A stretch of DNA of 41,035 nucleotides from CAYWMY01 sp046352935 (lineage in GTDB: Bacteria > Pseudomonadota > Gammaproteobacteria > Steroidobacterales > Steroidobacteraceae): positions 1 through 41,035 of the forward strand of contig JAXMGR010000025.1 of NCBI GenBank assembly GCA_046352935.1, read 5' to 3'. The notes beneath the pieces are model-generated. The model saw only the letters and a list, made by a program, of their open reading frames with translations, did no database searches and had not been told where the DNA came from. Below are positions 14,762 to 21,912 of this stretch, in pieces. Both the position numbers and the translations under genes were made by a program. Every line of letters starts with the position of its first letter. The first letter of the stretch is position 1.

Positions 14762-16948
14762 GTGGCGCACCGGGAAGTCACTTCGTTCTGTCGGATCTGT
14801 ACAGCATTCTGCGGCGTACGCCTGACGATCGACGACGACGGCTGCATCGTGGCGGCCCGCGGCGACAAGGCGCAGCCGATGGGGAAGGGGTACGTCTGCT
14901 TCAAGGGTATGCAGGCGGAGGAATCGCACCACGGCCCGGCCCGCTTGCTGAAACCTTTGAAGCGCATGTCCGATGGCTCGTTCGCGCCGATCGCGATGGA
15001 GACAGCGCTGCGGGAAATCGCGGAGCGGACGGCGGACATCCTTCGGCGTCGCGGCGGCAGCAGCGTCGGCATCTTCGCCGGCTCGGGATCGATCCACAAT
15101 GCAGTGGTGCAGCCGGTCCACCGGGCTTTCCTTGCTGCCATCGGTTCCGAACAGTTCTTCAGCCCTTTTTCGATCGACCAGCCGGCGAAGTACGTCTCAT
15201 CCGGACGATTGGGCGGCTGGATGGCGGGTCTGCAGGATCTCGACCACTCGGACGTCGTCATGCTGTTCGGGACCAATCCGTTGCTCTCGCACATGACGCT
15301 TGGACTGATGGGTCCGGATCCGATGCGGCGGCTGAAGCGCGTGAAGGCGCGAGGGTTGAAGATCATCTGCATCGATCCGCGCCGCAGCGAGACCGCGCGG
15401 CACGCCGATCTCTTCCTGCAGCCGCGACCGGGGTTCGATGCAGCGATCGCCGCTGCACTGTGCCGGATCATCCTTGCGGAAGGATGGGAGGACCGTGAGT
15501 TCTGCGCGGCCCACGTGGGGGGCGATCGAATCTCGGCTCTGCGGGCGGCCGTGGAACCGTTCACCGCCGAGGTGATCGAGCGCCACGCCGGTCTCGAGCC
15601 GGAGCAGCTCCGCGAGGCTGCCGCGCTGTTTGCGCGGGACAACCGGCGCGGTGCTGCCTTCGCGGGAACCGGCTCGAGCATGGCGCCGTTCGCGAATCTT
15701 GCCCAGCACCTGGTCGATTGTCTCAACGTGATCTGCGGCCGGTTTCGCCGCGCCGGCGACGTCGTGCCGGTGAATCCGCTGGAACCACCACAGCCGATTT
15801 ACGCGGAGGTCGTACCGCCGCACCGGTCCTGGGAATCGGCACCGCCCGGCCGTGTGCGCGGCGCGGGGCTGCTGGCCGGCGAGAAGCTGAGTGCAACCCT
15901 GGCGGAAGAGATCACGACGCCGGGCGAGAGCCAGATCCGCTGCCTGTTCGTCGACGGCGGCAATGCCGCGAACTGCATCCCGGACCAGGCGAGGATCGTG
16001 GACGCCTTGCGTTCCCTCGAGCTGCTGGTCGTCATCGATCCCTGCATGACGGTGACGGCGCAGCTCGCCCACTACGTGCTGCCGCCGCCCATGATGTACG
16101 AGCGGCCGGACCTGCCGCTCAGCTTCCCGGGCGTCGCGCTCTATCCGGACAGCTGGGTGCAGTACACGCCCGCGCACCTGGAGCCCCCGGCGGGGGCCGA
16201 GCTGATCGAAGAGTGGCGGTTCTACTGGGAGATTGCGTCCCGGCTGGGCAGGACCATCGTCTACGATGGCAAGGTCGCATTGGACGGGACCACGCCGCCG
16301 ACCTCCGATGAGCTGCTCGCGATCCGCATGAGTGATGCGGCGATCTCGCTCGACGAGTTGAAGCGGCATCCGAGCGGGGTCGTGTGCCATTTTCCGTTTG
16401 CGCGCGTGGTACCCGGCCGGCCGGAAGCGACGGCGCGCTTCGACGTGATGCCGCCCGACGTCGCGACGGAGTGTTCACAGCTGCTCGCGGGACTTGCGGC
16501 AGCCGGAGCTTCACCGGCCAACGACTCGCCCCCGACGCTGCTGCTCGCGAGCCGCCGCCTGCGCGAGACCTTCAACAGCATCGGGACGGCGCTGGACTCG
16601 ACGCTGCGACGGCGGCCGTTCAATCCTGCGTATCTCGCGCCGGAGGATCTCACAGCGCTCGGTCTGCGGGCCGGCGATCAGGTCCGCATCAGTTCGCGCT
16701 ACGGGAGCGTGGCTGCGGTGGTGTGTGCCGACCCGGATCTGCGCCGTGGCGTGGTGTCGTTGCCGCACGGCTGGGGCGGGCACCCCGGCGCGAGCGAGGC
16801 GCCGGGCAGTCCGGTCAACTTCCTGATCAACTGTCAGGAGGTCTTTGAACCCATCACCGCGATGCCGCGCATGTCCGCAATCCCCGTGACCGTTCGTCAC
16901 GTGCGGGAGCCCGCCGGACATACCGGCGACGGACCACGAGTCGCGTAG
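14762..16948 (+). CDS. molybdopterin-dependent oxidoreductase (formate dehydrogenase-like)
   Basis: 728 residues from GTG 14762. N-terminal [4Fe-4S] domain with Cys10, Cys13, Cys17 (FCRICTAFC) and Cys46 (GYVCFKG), then the molybdopterin oxidoreductase domain (VMLFGTNPLLSHMT; IICIDPRRSETARHADLFLQ; FVDGGNAANCIPD) and the C-terminal dinucleotide-binding domain (DQVRISSRYGS; VVSLPHGWGGH). No twin-arginine signal, so it is cytosolic. It belongs to the single-subunit, formate-dehydrogenase-like group of the DMSO reductase family whose substrates are mostly unknown. The Mo ligand cannot be assigned with confidence; the region FFSPFSIDQPAK lacks an obvious Cys or selenocysteine. No electron-transfer subunit or cofactor gene is adjacent. 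Confidence 0.88.
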   Translation: MAHREVTSFCRICTAFCGVRLTIDDDGCIVAARGDKAQPMGKGYVCFKGMQAEESHHGPARLLKPLKRMSDGSFAPIAMETALREIAERTADILRRRGGSSVGIFAGSGSIHNAVVQPVHRAFLAAIGSEQFFSPFSIDQPAKYVSSGRLGGWMAGLQDLDHSDVVMLFGTNPLLSHMTLGLMGPDPMRRLKRVKARGLKIICIDPRRSETARHADLFLQPRPGFDAAIAAALCRIILAEGWEDREFCAAHVGGDRISALRAAVEPFTAEVIERHAGLEPEQLREAAALFARDNRRGAAFAGTGSSMAPFANLAQHLVDCLNVICGRFRRAGDVVPVNPLEPPQPIYAEVVPPHRSWESAPPGRVRGAGLLAGEKLSATLAEEITTPGESQIRCLFVDGGNAANCIPDQARIVDALRSLELLVVIDPCMTVTAQLAHYVLPPPMMYERPDLPLSFPGVALYPDSWVQYTPAHLEPPAGAELIEEWRFYWEIASRLGRTIVYDGKVALDGTTPPTSDELLAIRMSDAAISLDELKRHPSGVVCHFPFARVVPGRPEATARFDVMPPDVATECSQLLAGLAAAGASPANDSPPTLLLASRRLRETFNSIGTALDSTLRRRPFNPAYLAPEDLTALGLRAGDQVRISSRYGSVAAVVCADPDLRRGVVSLPHGWGGHPGASEAPGSPVNFLINCQEVFEPITAMPRMSAIPVTVRHVREPAGHTGDGPRVA

Positions 16949-16985
16949 CGGCGGCGATCCGAATCGTTCAGGGAGGAGCAGACAC

Positions 16986-17495
16986 ATGCGATCAGGAGTC
17001 TCGAATCTCGTCGCCGCGGGCCTGCTGCTCGCGGGCTGCCAGCTTTCATTCGTGAGCCACTACGACGCCACGACCGACAAGGGCGTGACGGCGCTGCAGC
17101 GTGCGATCGGGCGGCATCTCACCGCGCTCGATGCGCTCGCCGCGGAGCCGCCCACGCTCGAGTCACTGACGGAGTCCTGCCGTCCCGCGAAGTTCACTGC
17201 AACCTACCGCAAGCTGCAGGGCGACCTGCACACGCTCATCGTGCGCAACGAGGCGCGCGAGAAGAACGCCCTCACGGTGCGCCAGCTCGAAGGACTGCGT
17301 GACAGCCTGGGCACGCTGCAGAAGCTGCAGCAGGAACGCTACGAGCCCACCGATCCGGCGCGCCGGATCGTGCAGCCGGGCGATCGCTGCCTGAGCGCCG
17401 GGCTCGTCGAGGCGGGGCGCCAGAGCCTCGATCAGCACATCCGCGCGATCCTGAAGCTCGAACTCGCGAAGCGCGATTTCCGCAAGGGGGAATGA
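16986..17495 (+). CDS. hypothetical lipoprotein
   Basis: 169 residues with a lipoprotein signal: VAAGLLLAGC, lipidated Cys18. A very good ribosome-binding site, GGGAGGAG, precedes the ATG by seven bases. The mature part is helical and charged with two further Cys residues (ESCRPAKF; GDRCLSAG) that could form a disulfide. I do not recognise a family. The lack of Asp after the Cys suggests sorting to the outer membrane. The next gene begins three bases after its stop, so the two form an operon. Confidence 0.75.
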   Translation: MRSGVSNLVAAGLLLAGCQLSFVSHYDATTDKGVTALQRAIGRHLTALDALAAEPPTLESLTESCRPAKFTATYRKLQGDLHTLIVRNEAREKNALTVRQLEGLRDSLGTLQKLQQERYEPTDPARRIVQPGDRCLSAGLVEAGRQSLDQHIRAILKLELAKRDFRKGE

Positions 17496-17498
17496 GCC

Positions 17499-17828
17499 AT
17501 GGCACTGGATGTCGACGCGCTGGCCGCCACGATGCTGACGGCGGCGCGAGGGAAACTCAGGAAGCAGTGGCCCGTGATCGCCGAATACGCGGCCGCGGAG
17601 GCGCGGAAGACGGCGGAGACGCTGGCGTTGATCGAGCGGCTGCGGTCGGCCGGCACGATCTCGCCCACGGAAGCACGGCTGCTGCTCGACATGCAGCGCA
17701 ACGCGACGAAGGGGGTGCTGACGACGGTCGAGGGTCTCGGGCTGCTCGCGGCGGAGTCCGCGATCAACTCGGCCGTCAATGCGGTGCGCCGGACCGTCAA
17801 CCGTGCGGTGGGCTTCGCTCTGATCTGA
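17499..17828 (+). CDS. hypothetical helical protein, co-transcribed with the lipoprotein
   Basis: 109 residues, Ala-rich and helical, with no signal peptide. The C-terminal part (LGLLAAESAINSAVNAVRRTVNRAVG) is amphipathic and could lie on a membrane. No recognised domain. Its start is three bases after the lipoprotein stop, which makes co-expression and a shared process likely. A strong symmetrical hairpin follows. Confidence 0.65.
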   Translation: MALDVDALAATMLTAARGKLRKQWPVIAEYAAAEARKTAETLALIERLRSAGTISPTEARLLLDMQRNATKGVLTTVEGLGLLAAESAINSAVNAVRRTVNRAVGFALI

Positions 17829-17844
17829 ACGTCGTCGCGACGGT

Positions 17845-17871
17845 GGCGCGCCCGACGAGGCCGGGCGCGCC
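17845..17871. terminator. bidirectional hairpin between convergent genes
   Basis: GGCGCGCCCG (17845-17854) and CGGGCGCGCC (17862-17871) form a perfect 10-bp stem with a 7-base loop, between two genes that end toward each other. No T-tract on either side. Confidence 0.6.
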
Positions 17872-17888
17872 GCCGCGCGCGGACCGCA

Positions 17889-18320
17889 TCACTTGCGCTG
17901 GAACAGCGTGAGCATCTCCGCCATGTTTTCCTGGATGCGCTTCGTGATGACCTCGAAGGCCTGGGTCTGCGCCTTGTGGCCGGCCTCGGTGATCTCGCGC
18001 ACGTTCTCCATGGCCTGCTGCAGCGCCTTCTGCGCGAGTTCCGACTGCTTCGCCGCGCTTGCCATGGCGTTGCCGCCGGTCATCGCCTGCTGGGTGTTGG
18101 ACTGCAGCTGCTCGAGCGAGCGGCGAAGGATGTCGGCCTGCTTCTGCGCCAGCGTCTGCATGCTCTCGAACGCGATGCGATTCGCTTCGGTCAGCGCCTC
18201 GATGTCCTTGCGGCGGGCATCGAGCAGCTTCTGCATGTCGAGGCCGGGCAGCATGCCGGGCATGTTGAACTGTTCGAGCGCCTTCAGCATGTCGGTGAAG
18301 GGGTTCGGGGGCGTGGTCAT
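17889..18320 (-). CDS. phasin family protein
   Basis: 143 residues from the ATG at 18320, which is preceded by GGGAGAA; a longer frame to 18374 has no such site. Almost wholly helical, with the phasin pattern of amphipathic heptads: LLDARRKDIEALTEANRIAFESM, here seen as RRKDIEALTEANRIAFE, then QADILRRSLEQLQ and AFEVITKRIQENMAEM. Phasins coat polyhydroxyalkanoate granules and control their number and size; related proteins act as generic stress or granule-surface proteins. No PHA synthase is in the window. An Ala-Met-Gly-rich N-terminus (NMPGMLPGLDMQ) precedes the helices. It is followed upstream by a hydrolase gene in the same direction. Confidence 0.85.
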   Translation of the reverse strand: MTTPPNPFTDMLKALEQFNMPGMLPGLDMQKLLDARRKDIEALTEANRIAFESMQTLAQKQADILRRSLEQLQSNTQQAMTGGNAMASAAKQSELAQKALQQAMENVREITEAGHKAQTQAFEVITKRIQENMAEMLTLFQRK

Positions 18321-18430
18321 GTCGGTTCTCCCTGGATGTTCTGGACACAGCGCGCAACGGACCCGGCGCCGCACTTCCGTGCGCGGGGACTCTCACGATA
18401 CCACCGGCGCCGGCGGCCGGCGCGTCGCGC

Positions 18431-19300
18431 TCAGCGGGCGGGCACCGGCATGTGCCGCTGGAGGAACTCGAACACGCCCTGATTGAAGGCGTCGTTGCGG
18501 TCGCCCGCCACCATGTGGCCCGCGCCCGCGACATCGAAGACCTCGGCGTGCGGGACGCGGCGCTTCAGGTCCGCCACCCCTTCGTCCGTGACGATGTCGC
18601 TCTTGAGGCCGCGCACGAGCAGCGTCGGGATGCGCACGTGGTCGGCCGCCTGCACGAGTTCGGCGACCGGCAGCGGCGGTTCCACACCGTCGGGGCCGGT
18701 GACGAGCCGCGGGTCCCAGTGCCAGTGCAGCCGCCCGTCGGACCGTCGGCGCAGGTTCTTCATGAGACCCGCATGGTCCTTGGGCGGCGGGCGGTGCGGG
18801 TTGTAGGCGCGCACGGCTTCGGCGGCTTCCTCGACGGTTTCGAATCCGTTCGGGTGGCTGCGCATGAACGCGCGGATCTTCTCCGAGCCTTGGGGGTCCA
18901 TGCGCGGCACGATGTCGACGAGGACGAGCACCGAGGCCGGCACCGGATCGCGCATGCCCGCGAGGATGAGCCCCGTGGCGCCGCCCATCGATGCGCCGAC
19001 GAGGGCGGGCTTCATGGGCAGCGTGGCGATGATGCGGTCGAGGTCGCGTGACTGCGTGCGGAAGCCGTAGTCGCCGTCCGGTGCCCATTCGCTCTCGCCA
19101 TGGCCGCGCGCGTCGAGGTTGATGACGTGGTAGCCGCGCCGCACGAGGTCGCGCATGGCACCGCCCCAGGAGTGGCGGGTCTGGCCGCCACCGTGCATGA
19201 GGATCACGGGCGGGGCCGAGGGATCGCCGCCCACGTCCGCCACGAGCTGGATGCCGCCGTCGCCGGCGTAGCGTCTGACCTCGAATTCCATCGCGCTCAT
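18431..19300 (-). CDS. alpha/beta hydrolase, probable esterase or peroxidase-like
   Basis: 289 residues from ATG 19300 (GGAG eleven bases upstream; a second ATG three codons in is possible). Complete catalytic set: HGGGQTRHSW oxyanion loop, nucleophile Ser104 in VGASMGG, acid in VRGLKSDIVTDEG, and His in GAGHMVAGDRND. The layout matches the epoxide hydrolase/haloperoxidase-like branch (DARGHGESEW), with a helical cap between the nucleophile and the acid. No signal peptide. The substrate is unknown. It lies upstream of the phasin gene in the same direction; the 110-base gap leaves room for a separate phasin promoter. Confidence 0.88.
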   Translation of the reverse strand: MSAMEFEVRRYAGDGGIQLVADVGGDPSAPPVILMHGGGQTRHSWGGAMRDLVRRGYHVINLDARGHGESEWAPDGDYGFRTQSRDLDRIIATLPMKPALVGASMGGATGLILAGMRDPVPASVLVLVDIVPRMDPQGSEKIRAFMRSHPNGFETVEEAAEAVRAYNPHRPPPKDHAGLMKNLRRRSDGRLHWHWDPRLVTGPDGVEPPLPVAELVQAADHVRIPTLLVRGLKSDIVTDEGVADLKRRVPHAEVFDVAGAGHMVAGDRNDAFNQGVFEFLQRHMPVPAR

Positions 19301-19400
19301 CGGTTGTGTCGCTCCCGCGCGGCGTCGCGCCGGGTCATGGTACGGGCACGCGGCGCCGCGGCGCCAGCCGATGCGATGGGCGGTGGTGGGCCGCCGGGTC

Positions 19401-20906
19401 TCAGCGGGTGCCGGACAGGGCGTTGCCGACGAGCCGCGACCAGTAGCGCAGGGTGGTGGGCCAGCCCGACACGGAGAGTCCGGCGAGGTCGGCATTGGAG
19501 ACGTGCGTGCCGAAGGCGCGCGAGTCGGGACGCGCGAGCAGGCGTGCGGGCAGCTCGACGAGGAAGCGCCGCAGGCCGGCCTGGACCAGCGGCAGGTCGG
19601 CGGGAACGCGGGTGCCGAGGTCCTGGATCACGCCCGAGAGCGCGAGCCAGGTCTTGCGGAACACCGAGAGCTGCTCGCCGAAGCCCGATGCCCCCGCGAG
19701 CGCGAGCGTATCGAGCAGTCCGACGAGCCAGGCGAACCCGACGGGCCGCCCCGAGGCGACGAGTGCATCGAGCGAGCGCTCGACGACGGCCGCGAATGCC
19801 GCATCGTCCGTGCCGCGCATGCCGAGGCCCGCGAGGCCCTGCCGGATCCGCCGTGCGTCGAGTGTGAGCCCCCCGAGGGCGAGGGCGACGAGCGCCTCGC
19901 GTTCCGTCTTCGACAGCGTGGCCGTGAGGCTCCAGTCGATGATCGCGAGACGGCCGTCGGTGGTGAGCAGCAGGTTGCCGCCGTGCAGATCGCCATGGAA
20001 CATCGCGAAGTCCTCGCGCGACCAGAACGGCTGGGCGACGAGCGTCGCGATCATGCGCGCGCCGAGCGCCTCGCGCGCCGTCGCATCGAGGACCGCATCC
20101 GCGACCTTCACGCCGTCCACGCGCTCCATGGCCGTGATGCGCGGCGTGCACCAGGGCAGGAGTGCGGGCACGGACACGTCCGCGTCGTCGCGATAGAACT
20201 CCGCGGCCCGGCGCATGTTGGCCTGCTCGACGTCGAGGCGGATCTCCGTCTCGAGCAGCCGCCGCACTCCCGTGAGCGTGCCGCGGTAGTCGAGTGCCGG
20301 CAGTCCCAGTTCCGCGCCGCGCCGCTCGACGAAGTCGATGACCTCCGGCAGCAGTGCGAGCTCGCTGCCGAGCCGCGCCTCGATGCCGGGCTTGAGGACC
20401 TTGAACACGCCCTCGCGTTCGCGGCCCTCCTCGTGCCACTTGAACGGCACGACGACGGCGACGCTGCCTTCCGCGAGCGCGGCCCCGGCGACGCGCAGCC
20501 CCTCGATCTCGCCCAGCTCCTCGCGGACGCGGGCGGTGATCGCGGCGAGGGGCACCGTGGGTGGCATCGACTCCAGCGCCTGCAGGCGCCGGCGCAGGTC
20601 CGGATGCAGCTCCGGGCGTCGGGCCAGCACCTGGCCGAGCTTGTGCAGCGTCGGGCAGCGGATCAGCAGGGCGACGAGCCTTGCATCGACGGGGGCATCG
20701 CGCGGCAGGGCGAGCTGGTCGCCCATGATCTCCGCGAGACGATCCGCCGGCAGGCGCTGCAGGAAGAACGCCATCGCCTCGACGACCAGCGGCCGCCAGG
20801 GGGCGAGCGATGCAGGCACGAGATCGTCGATGCCAAGGGTGCGCAGCAGCCCGGCATCGAGCGGGAGGAGGGGCGGTGCGGCGCGTTCACGCATGAGGGC
20901 CGGCAT
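19401..20906 (-). CDS. AarF/UbiB (ABC1) family kinase-like protein
   Basis: 501 residues from ATG 20906 (ATG 20894 and 20948 are alternatives; none has a strong ribosome-binding site). ABC1 landmarks: HKLGQVLARRPELHPDLRRR, the family's K-x-GQ motif; GVFKVLKPGIE with the ATP-site Lys; LETEIRLDVEQANMRR; FHGDLHGGNLLL as catalytic loop and LAIIDWS as the metal-binding DFG equivalent. UbiB-type proteins are atypical kinases/ATPases that support quinone biosynthesis or lipid handling at membranes. It lacks the C-terminal membrane helices of UbiB and stands away from ubiquinone genes, so a lipid-linked role other than UbiB itself is likely. Confidence 0.85.
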   Translation of the reverse strand: MPALMRERAAPPLLPLDAGLLRTLGIDDLVPASLAPWRPLVVEAMAFFLQRLPADRLAEIMGDQLALPRDAPVDARLVALLIRCPTLHKLGQVLARRPELHPDLRRRLQALESMPPTVPLAAITARVREELGEIEGLRVAGAALAEGSVAVVVPFKWHEEGREREGVFKVLKPGIEARLGSELALLPEVIDFVERRGAELGLPALDYRGTLTGVRRLLETEIRLDVEQANMRRAAEFYRDDADVSVPALLPWCTPRITAMERVDGVKVADAVLDATAREALGARMIATLVAQPFWSREDFAMFHGDLHGGNLLLTTDGRLAIIDWSLTATLSKTEREALVALALGGLTLDARRIRQGLAGLGMRGTDDAAFAAVVERSLDALVASGRPVGFAWLVGLLDTLALAGASGFGEQLSVFRKTWLALSGVIQDLGTRVPADLPLVQAGLRRFLVELPARLLARPDSRAFGTHVSNADLAGLSVSGWPTTLRYWSRLVGNALSGTR

Positions 20907-21283
20907 TGTCCGCGAGACCGGGACGGTTCCGGAATGCGTAGGAATCACGGCGCCGGAGCGGTGTCCGTGGAGGGAGATCGGCCGGCGGTCGGGTGGAATG
21001 GAAGATCAGCGTCTTATGAGAAACATCAGATAAGACCATGTTTTAAAAAGTTTCTGGAATTGCTCTTGAGGCTGTGTCGAGATTGTCGGCCCCCTGCGCG
21101 GCCGTTGATTCGAGATTTCGGGCCGCGTCGAATATTGCGAGACGCCCGGTCGCGGAGACGGCGCGAGGGCGTGAGGGGGCGTGAGGGGACGTCGTGACGG
21201 CAGGTCGCCCACGGGCGGGTTGCCGTCATTGATGGGCGCGCGTACTTGCGCGCCCCGGTGGGCAGTGCGCGGGCCGGAGTGGC
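20907..21283. other. 377-base gene-free stretch with an AT-rich inverted repeat
   Basis: No convincing gene on either strand. Around 21005-21060 the composition falls sharply in GC, and GTCTTAT (21011-21017) with ATAAGAC (21030-21036) makes a perfect 7-bp inverted repeat with a 12-base centre. This is between the start of the AarF gene and the end of the small membrane protein gene, so it may hold the AarF promoter and an operator. Confidence 0.5.
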
Positions 21284-21691
21284 TCAGCCGCCCGCTGGCG
21301 CCGGGGCGGGCGGCCCTTCGAGCCCGATGATGCCGTCGACGTAATAGCCCGTGTCGCCGAAGCAGCTCGTCGGCACGCCGCGGTGCTCGGTGTAGTGCAA
21401 CTGCACCTTCGAGCCGACGAGCCGGCGCAGCTCCGCGGCGACCTTCGCGTCACGCACCGTGAAGTTCCAGATCTGCGGCGCGACGCCGCCCACGATGTAC
21501 TGCGCGACCTCGCCTTCGTAGGTCTTGCAGAGCCAGCCCTTGCGGGAAAACTTCTGGAGGACACCCGCACGCTCGCCCTCCGAGTACGACCAGCTCAGTG
21601 TGAACATCGTCCACAGGAGCGGCGCGACGAGGATGGCCAGCAGGACGAGGACCAGGATGCGGCTCAGGCCGCGCATGCGCGATGGGCTCAT
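21284..21691 (-). CDS. small membrane-anchored protein, unknown function
   Basis: 135 residues. One N-terminal membrane segment (ILVLVLLAILVAPLLWTMF) followed by a small periplasmic domain with WSYSEGERAGVLQKFSRKGW, CKTYEGE, FTVRDAKVAAEL and SCFGDTGYYVDGI. Similar small proteins with LSWSYSEGERAGVLQKFS are widespread in proteobacteria, sometimes mislabelled as 6-phosphogluconate dehydrogenase; the function is unknown. Two Cys (CKTYEG, SCFGDT) may form a disulfide outside the membrane. A Pro/Ala-rich tail ends the protein. It diverges from the quinoprotein gene that follows. Confidence 0.75.
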   Translation of the reverse strand: MSPSRMRGLSRILVLVLLAILVAPLLWTMFTLSWSYSEGERAGVLQKFSRKGWLCKTYEGEVAQYIVGGVAPQIWNFTVRDAKVAAELRRLVGSKVQLHYTEHRGVPTSCFGDTGYYVDGIIGLEGPPAPAPAGG

Positions 21692-21912
21692 GGGTCACCG
21701 TTGCTCTTGTTTCTGCAGAGCCTACCGCAACGAGGGTGCGGGCGGGCGGCGCGCGATGCCGCCGACCTTGGACAGTCGCGCGGCGCATCTGCTAGCGTCC
21801 TGCTTCCCGAACGCGCGGTCGGGTTTCCGTTGGCTGTCGTGGCGGGGTCGCGGCCGTCGGCGGGTTCCCGGATCGTGCGGGTCCGGGCCATGGAATCGAG
21901 GGGGGCGAGAAG

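Noticed and set aside
13354..15726. 790-residue minus-strand frame over the hydrolase and molybdoenzyme
   Set aside because: It overlaps several well supported plus-strand genes and has no recognisable domain.
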